From: Aurifilum marmelostoma
Taxonomy: Eukaryota > Ascomycota > Sordariomycetes > Diaporthales > Cryphonectriaceae
Direction of reading: 5' to 3'
Assembly: GCA_027559495.1 (NCBI GenBank)
Contig: JAMXSV010000023.1
Coordinates: 1,488,001 to 1,552,000 of the forward strand
DNA length: 64,000 nt
Of this stretch, positions 1-11,045 are shown piece by piece. Each line of letters begins with the position of its first letter. Position 1 is the first letter of the stretch. A program made the position numbers and the translations under genes. Below the pieces are notes generated by a model. That model had not been told where the DNA came from. It saw nothing but the letters and a program-made list of their open reading frames with translations, and ran no database searches.

Positions 1-1780
1 TGAGGGCAAAGGCAAAGAGCAGCACCGCCAGCCCGATGGCGCCGATGGTGTTGAACACATTCGAGATGCCCACCGCATTGATCCACGGTGTCATGGCGAA
101 GACGAAGACGGTGCTGAGCGTATTTCGCGAGAAGGTGAGTGCCACCAGGGCGTCGCCGATGATCTGGTGGACCGACGGGTGTCTCGAGTTAGCTTGACTG
201 TCTCTGCTGCCTGTCCTTGCTCCTGCCCCTCTTGCTGGTGCTGCTTACCTCGTTGTACGCATCCGTCATGTATGTCAGGGCAATAGAGGAGATGGGCGCG
301 GAGCCGAAGCTGCAGAGACCCCAGGCCCAGGCCACGGCAACCCACGACTGCCCGCCCTGCAGGGCGTACCCATACCAGAAGGCCCCCGCGACCTGGAAGG
401 GGATGAAGGGCACGAAGATCCAGAGGCGCATCTCGGGCTCGTAGATGCCATCCTTCCTCTTCGCCAGGCGCAGGATGATCCAGTCGCTCAGACGACCACA
501 GATGAGCGATCCAAGCGTGTTGCCGATGAAGGGCGCCAGGTTCATCAGGCCGATCTGGGTCGAGTTGAAGTTGTATGGCGCCTCGATCATGTACGTGCTC
601 AGCGCCGCCGACATGACGGTCGACCAAGCCAGCAGCACCGCATATACCAGAGACATGTACGCCACGCCAGGGATGGTCACCAAGATCTGGAAGGGCTGAT
701 ACGCGTGCCGGGCGAAGAGCATAAAGGGCCCCGGGGTCGTCGTCGCCATGCTCAGCATCTGCCAGTATGTCTTCCGCGGGATTGCCGGGTCGAGCTCGGC
801 CGCTGTTGCCGACGAGGCGCTGTCCTGCGGCGACAGTGCTGCCTGGGCCTGCTTCTCCGGATCGGACGACTGCCGTCTCTTCTTGTCCATGTCGGTGTCG
901 TTGGAGCCGACATTGGAGGCCGTCTCTGCCGACGACGGGGCCGGCTCTCCCACGATGGCGGCCTTGGTCCAGTCAAACTTGGACTCCTCGAAGCCAAAGA
1001 TGAAGGCGACGAGGACGAGCCCGAAGAAGATGGTCATGTACCACCACACCCACCGCCAGCCCTGCGAGGTGGTGACGAAGCCGGCGGCGACGGGCGCGAG
1101 GAAGCTTCCCATGTTGGACGCCCAGATGTAGATGGAGTTCATCAGGCCTCTCTGATGGACAAAGAAGACGTCGGCCACTGTCATCTGAACCATGGTCTCG
1201 GCCAGCGACCCGACCCAGCACTGCAGGGCGTTAACACCCCACCAGTCGCCGGCGGTCTCGGTCCTTGCCGCCCAGATCATGATGGCCATCTGCGCCGCGC
1301 TGCTGAGGATGTAGATGGGCCGCAGTCCGTACTTGAGCGCGAAGGGGATCAGCATGAAGCTTCCGAGGGCGAGCGTCGCGCAGCCAATGGCGTACGTGTT
1401 GTTCCTATGCGGCCAGGTCAGCACAAGTCCACCACAGACAAGCCCGACGACAACATAATGTCTACGTACATCAGCACGGCATCAAAGCCCAGCTCGTCCT
1501 CCATCGGACCCCAGGTCGGGGTGGTGGCATTGGTCTGAGCGAAAGACATGACGGCGTAGAATGTCGCCAGGCCAAAGTTGAGGTATTTCCTCCACTTGGC
1601 CCAGTTCAGCGGGTCGTTCGCATCGCTGGTCGGTCGGGGCTGCAGGATGATGTCTGCAGCCTCGTCTCCGTGCAGCTTCTCGAGCCGGACAGTGCCTGGG
1701 GGCCAGGCTGGATCATCCGCTGTGGTCGCTGCGGCGGCGGCAGCAGCAGCAGAAGGCATGGCTCCACTTCCGGCTCCCAT
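1..1780 (-). CDS. MFS transporter, DHA1 type (3' end outside window)
   Basis: Major facilitator superfamily permease, probably in the plasma membrane. The soluble N-terminus is Ala-rich, followed by an ILQPRPTSDANDPLNW stretch typical of fungal Hol1/polyamine-type DHA1 transporters, then repeated membrane helices and a charged central loop (about 1,000-800). Model: exon 1 1780-1470, intron 1469-1405 (GTACGT...GCTGAC...TAG), exon 2 1404-249, intron 248-164 (GTAAGC...CAG), exon 3 from 163 running off the window. Phases agree, and the last exon continues the helix pattern (NEIIGDALVALTFSRNTLS). The ATG at 1780 is the first in frame; 1759 is an alternative. Substrate cannot be told from sequence. 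Family is confident, the Hol1-like label is inference. Confidence 0.88.
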
Positions 1781-3577
1781 ATCCACTGCGCGGTTGGTGG
1801 TGACGGGAATCAAGAGCAGCACGCACGCTCCCTGTTTAGCACAGCTGAATGCGTCCCAGCAGTACTAATATTGAACTCTCCTGTTTCTCTCTCTCCCTCG
1901 ACGCTCTACATCATCACTTTCTGGTCACCTTCGTGGCTATACCAGCGCTATTTGAATTGCATATGGGCGTCGCCTATCCCATACTGACTGATCTAACCTG
2001 GCCCGCTATCAGTTGCCACAGGACGAGCATAGATATGATATCGCCAGATGTAGCAGCCGTGAATGGAGCCCTGGACCGATAACCCGAACCACAATTACAT
2101 ATTGACGATGAAACCATCCATGACTTGGGCAGGAAGCATTCTCATGAAAACGAGCCCACAGGCTTATCTTGGAAGTTGCAGGCGAGAAGTCAAGCATCAG
2201 ATCTGGGCCCAGGCGTCAAATCTTTCTACCTCTTCCTCACAAGGAAATAGCCGATCAATTAGGTTTGTCATCCTGTCAGTATATAACCGTATAGAAAAAA
2301 GAAGAAAAAAAAACCCTGCCGGTAAAGGCAGTTGTGTGGAGAAAGAACGTGCGTCTGCCGATCTTGGGTCTTTTTTATCTGACGGGTCTCGTCCTCTCGG
2401 ATTGACTTGACCGTAAGCACTCGTTACGGTGGTCACATAGGTACTTTTTGAGCCGGGCCAAGCAAAAGCAACTTGCCTACTATGGAATATACTTGAGACG
2501 ATCATACGCAACCTGGGAAGAAGGGAGAAAAGGAAAGGGGTTGGTGGGGGAAGGGGGGGGGGGCAGTTTGTTGTCTGTACCGAATAAATAGTATGAAAGC
2601 TTGTACCGTAGTCATATAAGTACCATAGTATGTGTATGCGGTAGCCATCGGATCGAGCACCTGTGGGAGATGAGATATCCTCTTTCCCCCCCGCCTTAGC
2701 GCGGCCCTTTTTGGGCCCTTGAATAACGTGGGCTCGCCTAGATGCCAGCAATGTCCAGCTTGGGGGTTTCATCCCACACAAATAGAGGCTCCAGCAGAGA
2801 GGTTCACGGTGGTGGGTAGTCGAGAGGGATCCATAGGATCCTTTTGTGTGAAGCCCATGATTTTTTTTTGGGGGGGGGGGTGGGTGAATCGTATATTCTC
2901 CTATAACAATGCGTTCCGTCCCTGGTGATGGTATAAGTACAACAGCAAAGTAAAACCCTGCGCACAGAGGTTAGCCTTGTGTCTCAAAAGAGCCCTCCCG
3001 CAACGCACAAACGGGTCACCAGTGTATCAAAGAAAGCAAAATGGCAAATGCAGGAACCGCGCCATGTTGATCTTGAAGACTCTGAATCAAGCCAGGCTGC
3101 CCAAGACCCGTGATGTTATTTGACGCTACTGTACGGCATCCCGTTCTATGCACGCTCCCGTCGTCATCTTTTCTTCTGGTGCCTCATCCGCGATGGGCCG
3201 CCGTCCCGGGCGTGTGCGGGTGTTCCGACTAAGAAGAAGACTGGAAGAGGCGGATCATTTTTCCAAAAGAAAAGACAAGTAGAGCCTTTTTCTTTTTTTT
3301 TTTTTTCTTTCTTACATTTACTCATACAATCTTGTTTTCCTTCCTCCTCCTTTTTATGCCCTAGACCCCTTAGGCTTTCGTAGGGTGTCTTACCACTTCA
3401 CGAGGTCTTCTTTCTCTTCCTTCCTGTTGGGATTGGCTCCCCCCCCCCCATGTATCACTGCTTTTCTGCCTTTACCTACTGTGGACGGAGTGTAAGTCGG
3501 TCTAGCGGTTCGACATACTTTTTTGTTGTTCATCTCCCTGTCTTGACATCTACTCCTCCCACCGCCGTTACCATATC
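1781..3577. other. Intergenic, no gene seen
   Basis: Spacer between the MFS gene (reading left) and the cyclase gene (reading right), so it should hold two divergent promoters. Long homopolymers stand out: G11 at 2553-2563, T9 followed by G11 at 2861-2880, and C11 at 3439-3449. A CT-rich tract (about 3290-3450) lies upstream of the cyclase gene, as is common in fungal core promoters. The longest open frame (minus, 2197-2781) has no family-like features. Confidence 0.6.
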
Positions 3578-4969
3578 ATGAACCTGACAAGCGCCGCCCT
3601 CCTACCCAACGGCGGCGACCAGGCCAATGACTCGCCCTCCAACAACGTCTTTACCCTCCTAGTCGGCACCTTCAGGTCCCCAGAGATATACACACTGCAC
3701 TTCAGACCACCATCAGCCGCAGCACCATCCGCTAGCCTCACCATCTCCCACATCTCCAGGGCATGGGGCGGTCACTCCTGGCTCGCCCTATCCCCGGACC
3801 GCACCCGCCTCTACACCACCAACTGGACCGACCCTCCTTCTGTGGGCGCCTACGCCGTCGACCCGGCCACAGGGCGCACCACACCCCTCAACACGGCCCC
3901 TGTGGCCTCGCTGTCGGGCTACGTGGCCGTGTCCCCCTCGGGTCGACACCTCCTCTCCGTCGGCGGGCCCAGCGGTGAGGTGTTCAGGCTGCTCGAGGAC
4001 GAGGGGGGAAGGGCCCAGGGTGGTGGTATCGGTCCGCTTGTGCAGGCATTGTCTTTTCGCCCTGAGGGTGGGGTCAACGACGGCGCACGAGAGGGCGTGG
4101 CGCATGGTGCGTTTGGCGGCCTGCGGTGGGGTGCACACAGCGTCGACATCTCGCCGGACGGAAGGGCCGTGTACGTTGCCGACATTGGGCACAACTGTGT
4201 CTGGAGCTACCGGCTCGACAGGTCGGCGGATGAAGGAGACGAGTGCGGTGGCGAAGAGGAGAAGAGACTGTTGTCACTCGAGGCCAAACACATCTCTCCT
4301 CGCCCCAACGATGGCCCGCGCCACGCCTGGCCACACCCCAACGGCCGTGTGCTATACGTTGTCCAGGAACACAGCGGCATGGTGGACGCCTTCCACACTG
4401 GTGGGGGAGGAGCAGCACAAAAGACAGCCCTGGCCCTGCACCACCTCAGCGGCGAGACAATCATGCCAGCGGGCTGCAGCGCCGAGGATTTCTGGGCAGA
4501 CGAGGTGCGCACGTCTAACCTCCCTCGCACCGCCGCCGCCGCCACCACCACCACGAGCCTGACCCTGGGTAGGAGCGAGGGTGGTGATCCTGCTCTGGAA
4601 GCGGCGGCGTCGCCTAGGTGGCTGTATGCCAGCACGAGAGGTCTGCGCCCCGAGACGAAGGGCTACGTGGCCGCCTACGAGCTGGACGTGGAGGGCAGAA
4701 TCCTCGGCCCTGCGCGGTGTATTTTCGAGACGAGGACGAGTGGCGGCCTGGCGAATGCGGTCGAGCCCGCACCGCGTGCTTTGTATGAGGCCTTGTCGGT
4801 TGAGGGTGGTCTTGAGAGGGAGGAGGAAGAATTCATCGCGCTGACGGACAGCGAGGAAGGGTGGGTCACGATTTTGGGGTGGAATGGCAAGGCCTTCCGA
4901 GAGGTTGCTGCCACCAGACTTGGAGGGGACGGCGAGGTTGTTCAGGCTGCAACGGCCGTTTGGTTGTGA
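3578..4969 (+). CDS. Carboxy-cis,cis-muconate cyclase-like beta-propeller protein
   Basis: Single-exon gene of 463 aa. It resembles the fungal 3-carboxymuconate lactonizing enzyme family (7-bladed propeller, lactonase family), which in Neurospora closes carboxy-cis,cis-muconate to a lactone in the protocatechuate branch of the beta-ketoadipate pathway. Family-like segments seen: VGTFRSPEIYTLHF near the N-terminus, WLALSPDRTRLYTTNW, DISPDGRAVYVADIGHN, PNDGPRHAWPHPNGRVLYVV, RWLYASTRGL, and near the C-terminus SGGLANAVEP and FIALTDSEEGWVTILGW. The ATG at 3578 follows a ccatatc leader and precedes the first blade. It is longer than the Neurospora enzyme, with acidic and Gly-rich insertions near residues 130-160 and 210-235. 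Enzymatic activity is inferred from the family. Confidence 0.82.
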   Translation: MNLTSAALLPNGGDQANDSPSNNVFTLLVGTFRSPEIYTLHFRPPSAAAPSASLTISHISRAWGGHSWLALSPDRTRLYTTNWTDPPSVGAYAVDPATGRTTPLNTAPVASLSGYVAVSPSGRHLLSVGGPSGEVFRLLEDEGGRAQGGGIGPLVQALSFRPEGGVNDGAREGVAHGAFGGLRWGAHSVDISPDGRAVYVADIGHNCVWSYRLDRSADEGDECGGEEEKRLLSLEAKHISPRPNDGPRHAWPHPNGRVLYVVQEHSGMVDAFHTGGGGAAQKTALALHHLSGETIMPAGCSAEDFWADEVRTSNLPRTAAAATTTTSLTLGRSEGGDPALEAAASPRWLYASTRGLRPETKGYVAAYELDVEGRILGPARCIFETRTSGGLANAVEPAPRALYEALSVEGGLEREEEEFIALTDSEEGWVTILGWNGKAFREVAATRLGGDGEVVQAATAVWL

Positions 4970-5370
4970 TGGAAGGATGGTCATAATGATAAGAGATATG
5001 CATTGGCATACGTCTTGGTCATATCAGCGTTCATGTAAGCGCTGCTGCATAGCATGAAGACGTGGTGGACGACAGTCAGAGAATTTTGTCAAGACATGTA
5101 TCAACTGGCAGGTTTCCAGACCGTTGCAGGGGGCAGTTTTGCTTCTTTTCAGCATGTGTCTTGACGCTTTTGTCCAATGCTCATATGTTGACATAATAAT
5201 ATGTTGCCATCCCGTGTCGAGAAGACAATGACGAAAGGTAGAATGCGTGCCGTCATTCTCCACGATCAGATGCTTCCTCCGCCACGTCTATACTGTGCTG
5301 TAGCTGTACTCCATGGCCTAGATTACACTTTTTCCCTTGCTCCTACAGGCGGACCTCATCGATATTCCCC
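4970..5370. other. Intergenic 3'-3' spacer
   Basis: About 400 bp between two convergent genes, so it should contain both 3' ends. No coding signal, RNA gene or repeat was seen. Confidence 0.6.
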
Positions 5371-6792
5371 TCACAGAACCAACCTCCCCGGGTCGTTCTC
5401 CAACACCAGTTTGACCCTCTCGAGGAATGTCTTGGCCCTCTTCTCTTCCGCCTTGGGCACCTTGAGGCTGAATACATTCAACCCGGTCGATAAGCCCGAT
5501 GGTCTAGCCGTTGACGCCGCCGCTGTCGTCTTCTTCGCTGAGCCTCCAGCGAGGATATCAATGATGTCTGGCTTCGCAGCCCTGACTGCCCTCTGCGACA
5601 AGGAGGCGGGCGGCGGCAGGGCCGAGATCTGCGGGAGGTAGTGGCCCCTGGAGCCCTGGGGCCCGGCCTGGTCAAGCCCCAGCACCTGGTTGAACAGCTC
5701 ATCCGCCGACGGCTTGTAGTCGGCAGCGAGGGGCAGCTCGTCGTTGGCGACCTCGGTGGCGCGGGCGATGAAGGTCGAAAGGGGCATAAAGACGCCCAGT
5801 GTCTCGTGGACCTTCTTCTGCACCTCAATGACCGACGCCAGGGAGATGGGCAGGGCAACCTGCAGGTCCTCGACGACCGGGGCGGCGGCAGGACGGGCGT
5901 CGGCGGCGGCGGGCTTTTCAGGCGCAGGGGCGGGCTTCTTCTCGGCGACCTTGATGTTGCTCAAGTCCAAGTGCGCCAGTCTGTCGTATATCGCCTGCAC
6001 GTTGGCCGCCGAGTCGGACTTTACCTTGCCCAGGTAGACCAGGACATCACCCTTCAGCAGGCGACCCTTGGGCCCAGTAGCCGGTATCTCGTCGGCCTTG
6101 GAGGCATCCACACCGTTCTCGTGCAGCAGCTGAATGATGGACGGGTAGAGCGGGTATGTCTGTTTCTGCGCCTTCCCACCCTTGGCACCCGAGCGGGCGG
6201 CGGCAGGGGAAGCGCCGTCAGACCCCGAGGCTGTCCTCTCCTCCTGCGGCACGGGCTCGGACTTGGTCTCCTCCTCTTTTGGCCTCTCGGCTGCCTGCTT
6301 GGGAGCCTCGTCGGCAGGGACCTCGAGGGTGCTGAGATCGTCACCATCCTCAGCGATGACGGCGATGCGGGTGCCGACCTGAATGCCCTTGGCGCCGTCG
6401 CCGGTGGTGATCTTAAACATGATGCCGTCGTCCTGGGCCTCGACGTCCATGGTAGCCTTATCCGTCTCGATCTCGAGCAGCACGTCGCCGGCGGAGAACC
6501 TGTCACCCTCCTTGACGTGCCAGGCGGCGATGTTGCCCTCGGTCATGGTCGGGGAGAGGGCGGGCATGGTAAAGTTCTGGGCGGCGAGGGAGGCGGCGGA
6601 GGTCCGGAAGCCTGGTGTGCGAGAAAAGAGAAGATTCCTGTCAGCATGGTGCCTCGTGATCGCTCCTCTGATCTTCGTAGCGAACAGAATGGAGCGGGGT
6701 GTTGAAGAGGAGGAGGATGATATTCACGAACCCCGAGTGTGTGACCGTGCCAGCCTCGCCGACAGGCGGCATGCGGTCGTGAGAGATGCCAT
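5371..6792 (-). CDS. PDX1: Pyruvate dehydrogenase complex protein X component (E3-binding), mitochondrial
   Basis: Structural subunit that anchors dihydrolipoamide dehydrogenase (E3) to the E2 core of the mitochondrial pyruvate dehydrogenase complex. Exon 1 6792-6732 encodes an Arg/Ser-rich presequence (MASLTTACRLSARLARS); intron 6731-6612 (120 nt, donor GTTCGT, acceptor CAG); exon 2 6611-5371; 433 aa. Lipoyl domain about 36-112, with the lipoyl-lysine motif ETDKATMD (Lys72). A Pro/Ala/Glu linker precedes the peripheral-subunit-binding domain about 172-215 (YPSIIQLLHE, ATGPKGRLLKGDV). The C-terminal part is short and lacks the DHRxxDG acyltransferase motif of true E2, which separates it from the E2 gene. 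The donor GTTCGT is unusual but is the only one keeping frame into RTSAASLAAQNFTMPALSPT. Confidence 0.92.
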
Positions 6793-7764
6793 GGTGAGGC
6801 AGGCAGTCACGTCAAGAAGGGCCACAGCACCTGACGAGAGAAGGAGGAAGTGGTGCTGGTGGTGGTGGGCAGAGATGGTGTTGAGAGGAGGGCGATGCGT
6901 GGGTGGGATAACTGGTGGGTTGCGATGGCGGGCGTTGAGAGAAATAATTTGGACCTCCGTTGGGAACCGAATCGGTGGTTTCCGCTCTTGCTGTCGCGCC
7001 AATTGATGAGCTTTTGGCCCGAGCAGGGATCAGCCAGCTATGGCAGGGTCAGCTTTCTGCAGCTCAACGAGGGTCCGCGGAAAGTACTGTGTACGGGGCT
7101 GTACAAGCCATCCCCACAGTGTTCCGTCTTGAAGCGTGTATTGAAGGGTACTGAGTACTTGTTCCGAAACAACTGCGACTATTGTAACCTCAACATCGAC
7201 GCCCCTCTAAAGTATGAACGTGGTGCAGATGCTTGAACTTTGACTGTGTCGATTTTGAATAAAAATTCAGTGTCTGGTCTAAATATGTATAGGATTATCT
7301 TGTTCCATTATTTCCCCGCTCTTCATCCACCACAAATACTTCGTCCTGCCGAAAGCCTCACCGTAGGTATTCTTCAGCGCCGTGCAGCACCCAAGTAAGT
7401 ATCTATCTTAGCCTGCAGCCGACCAATGACCGGGGGGCAACGGGGTCAGGATGACGGCTCAACACAATCCCTGCACGCGCCTGCCGACATATTTTCTGAG
7501 CTTTGGCGGGCATTATTTTCCTGGCCTTCCTGGCTCACATGGTGGACATTTTGCTACTTTTGATAATCCCACTCCTGCCGATTGAGAATCACCTCTCACC
7601 CTGCTCAGTTGAGTGTATTGCAAGGCTGGCAGATATCTTCCTTTGTCTCTGAGGCGAGTAACTTCCCTACGGCTTTCATCCCCTCAAAACATCTGCGCAA
7701 TATTCTGACAAGAAGACCTCCTTCACCGACAGTCAGTCCACCACCACCACCACCACACCACATC
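6793..7764. promoter_or_regulatory. Divergent promoter region between PDX1 and a predicted mitochondrial gene
   Basis: The two genes start back to back about 970 bp apart, and both are predicted to encode mitochondrial proteins, so a shared promoter is possible. No recognised operator was identified. A CCA-rich leader lies directly before the ATG at 7765. Confidence 0.4.
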
Positions 7765-8842
7765 ATGTCCGCCTTCTCGAGGGGCCTAGGCCTGGGCCTA
7801 AGCCACCGCATATTCTCCTCCCTCCCTCAGACAGCCATATACAGTTATGCGCCGCGACCGATAGCCACACGGACAGCACAGGCGATCCACCGCAGTCCGA
7901 TAATACAAGCCGCGCGCAACCTCCAGACGTCCGCACGCCTCCACGTCGCGAAACGGCCACCCCCCCGCCAAAAAGCCCACATCATCGCCAAAATCATCAT
8001 CACCATCACAACTACGCAGGCCACCACCACCTGCCGTTGCGAAATCATCCTCCTCGCCCACGGGCAGCCTGGCCATGGCGAGCCGCCTCGCCGCCCGCGG
8101 CAAGCCCACCGTCCTCTACCAGTGCCCCTCCCACTTCTGGATCCACGTCTCCTCCCTCAGCGCTGCCGCCTTCTGCATCGCCTATGCCGTCTTCCACTAC
8201 TGGAACAGCGTCGTCTACCCGCCCGAGGGCCTGGCCTGGTACGTTCCGCACCTCTTCGCCGTCATCTGCCTGGCCATGGTCTCGGCCGGCTTCTGGTTCC
8301 TCTACAGCACCGCATTCATCGTGAGGAAAATCACCGTCATACCCAAGGCTGCCGTGCCCGCCTCCTACCTTCGCGCCGGGCCCGGTAACCCTATGACACC
8401 GGCCCGCCAGGCCTCGATCGCCGCCCTCCAGGAGAGCCCTGTCGCCCTGGAGTGCGAAATGAGCATGCTCGTGCCCTTCCTGCCTACCAAGAGGGTTATC
8501 GCCGCTCCCAGTGAGGTGTGGCTGCCCTTCCGCTTCCAGGCAATGCCTCTTGCCGCTGCTGCGCCGACTGACGCTGCGCTCCCGCAGGCGGGCGGACGCG
8601 GCGTCACGGGCACCATTGTGAGACCTTTCCAGGCCTTTGGAAGGGGCGTCCATGGCGCATTTCTGGGCCTCAAGAGGGGCCTGTTGAGAGAGGGGTTTGC
8701 TCCGATCAAGGTCAAGGGGACACGGTACAAGGTCGATGTGACAGGCGGGGAGCTGTTCGACAGGGGCAGAGCTGTGGACGCACTACTCCCCTACCGCCCG
8801 GAGCAGTTCAAAGATACGCTTGGGGATCGTCTCTTCAAGTAA
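7765..8842 (+). CDS. Predicted mitochondrial two-TM membrane protein, apparent +1 frameshift
   Basis: No family name recognised. The ATG at 7765 opens an Arg/Ser-rich, acid-free N-terminus (MSAFSRGLGLGLSHRIFSSL, later RNLQTSARLHVAKRP) that looks like a mitochondrial targeting sequence. The conserved-looking body lies in the next frame (through ATG 8075 to stop 8842) and has two hydrophobic helices (around WIHVSSLSAAAFCIAYAVF and FAVICLAMVSAGFWFLYS), then a soluble C-terminus. The frames join if the C7 run at 7960-7966 is read as C6, giving AKRPPPAKKPTSSPKSSS and on through SSSSPTGSLAMASRLA. An intron 7929-8019 would also restore frame, but its donor (GTCCGC) and branch site are poor. Translation from 8075 alone would lack the targeting sequence. 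Inner-membrane location is inference. Confidence 0.65.
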
Positions 8843-11045
8843 GACATCTTGACACTTTTGTGTTGTGCATATCTCGACTCCGCAGTTGCGGCCAAGTTCC
8901 CTGGCGCTTGGGATTTATGCGAACAGTGATAATAGATGTCCATTCTGGACAGCATCAACTCTCTATCGAACATGTCTGCTCTAGCCGCTTTGCTAGCATG
9001 CCATATGCCCGTCTGATAGATTTTGAAAGAATACTTGACTCAGTCTCAGTCCTGCCTCATTATAGCCGACGAATATTTTCCAAACCACGAGTAGAATCGT
9101 AAGGATCTAATGTCACAGGCGGCTAGCTAATACTGGTCTGCTTGATCAAGTGCGCTAACAATGTATCAATGTAGTTATCTTGCATCTTGTTTATTGTTAA
9201 ATAATGTCTCTCTCAAAATCAATGTCCCGAGGTAATACCTTTACATTGTTAAACTCTTCTCAGGCTATAACATCTCTCCCCTGTCACAGTCGAATGAGAC
9301 TGTTACGACCAGATGCACTTTCTTTGAAAGAATCAGTTTCCAGAAGCCATCAAGATACTGTCTGATGGTTTGTATTTCTTGGGGCTCTCCTGTGTTCTCT
9401 TGTCTTATAGCATTCAGCCAATGCTGTGCTGGTCTTTGAATTGCATCTTGTGGTTTGTGAGTGCTAGGGACAGCAGCCCTCCGCCTATCCTTCTTGTTTT
9501 GTCTCTTGTTCTTCCCTCTTCCCACCCACTATCCTCCAATCTCACTTCTCGACTTACAGTGATTCTTGATATACTCACCATATCCACGGGCAGTATCAAA
9601 TGAGCTATGCTGATGTATTGTACAAGGGATGGCAAGTAAGCAGTGACTAAGTTCACTATTACAAACATTGGCATCAATGTGACAGCAGAGGAGCTTCGGA
9701 ATGTAGCAGCTTTTTTTTTTTTTTTTTTTTTTTTTTAATGCATAATGTAGATATCGTGCACCAACTTCACCGCTAGCATAGCGGTGTATGGGCATTTCTG
9801 TGACTCAATAGAAGAGGCTACCGCGAGGCGCGAGGAGGCCAAGGGAAGAAAAGTGGAAGGATAAGTACTTGACAAGAGGCTAGGGGGTATCACGGCTGAT
9901 AGCCCGGAGACTGCCACAGAATTTTATGCAATAAAGAGTCCTTGGACATCGGAGGATACACGGATCTAATCAGTCACCAGTTCACACATGTTTGGTTGAG
10001 GCACACAATTTGAACAGATATGCCAGCCGTAATGTCATTTTCTCCGAGCTCAGTAAGAGAACAAGCCGTATCACTAAGTAAAGGATTTCCCCGACGACCA
10101 TCTTCCAGGGCCGACAGGCTAACAGATGCATGCATCAACTCGTCGCTATCCCATCTACTCGTCCAATCAGAGACTGCTACACGAACACACGCAACCAATT
10201 CCCCTTTTGTGGCCCCTCCCACCCATCTAGAATTCGCCGTACAGGACAAATCCAAATATGTCAAATAGAACACCGCGCTGAGACTATGAGACCGAACTCG
10301 CGAATGCAATTAGACGCGAAGACTCGGAACAGAATAAGGTAGGAAAATGGCCGGAGAAAAAGAAAATCCGGATAGACTTTGTTTTATCGGACATGTCGCC
10401 ATGCAAGACCAGATAGTTGATAAGAAAAAAAGAGAAATCCCATGACACTGAATAGACGAGAAATAACAAGGAGTAGAAGAATGCAGATTCCTCTCGGATA
10501 AGATATAATGTACCATTGAAAAACGAATAGAAGGCCCCGAGACGCCAGCCCGAGTGGCAATGTTGCGGAGCAGCGAATGAAGCACAGGCGCAGACAACGA
10601 TCTTCGCTCAATGTGTCGTTCTTCGGAAGCGTATTGTCCTGTGTGTGCGCGTAGAAGTCACCTCCATGTCGATGATGTTGCGCGTCCGTACGTGGCGGTA
10701 GAGCATCCTTTGCCGCCACGGACGTCGTCTCTGGGCAGATAACTGTTGCCCGCGATCGAAGCTGTTGAGAAAAGAGGCGTATGTAGAGGTGGAGAGTCGT
10801 ACCAAAGCAATTCGAAAACAATGAACGCCGATGTCCGCTATGCTTTATTGACAATGACAAAAATCCAGATAATCAATCTTGAAAATCGCACAAGTCTCCG
10901 AAAGATTTTGGTATCGAAGAAGAGGGGTACTCTGGAGAGGTTTGGTATCTAGCGAAGGTTCGAAAAGGGGTATCATAGCAATTGATGGTAGAAGTTCGGG
11001 AGGAGCCGGAAGGGAGGGGGAGAGGGATTTCCCAAGGTCTTGCAT
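8843..11045. other. Intergenic, no gene seen
   Basis: About 2.2 kb between the 3' ends of two convergent genes. It contains a T26 run at 9711-9736. Open frames on both strands are short and not protein-like. No tRNA or repeat was recognised. Confidence 0.55.

Noticed and set aside
705..1538. 277-codon plus-strand open frame
   Set aside because: Antisense of the MFS transporter in GC-rich DNA.
2197..2781. 194-codon minus-strand open frame
   Set aside because: Spans homopolymer and low-complexity DNA between two promoters; no family-like features.
5641..6705. 354-codon plus-strand open frame
   Set aside because: Antisense shadow of PDX1, whose lipoyl and E3-binding domains are unambiguous.
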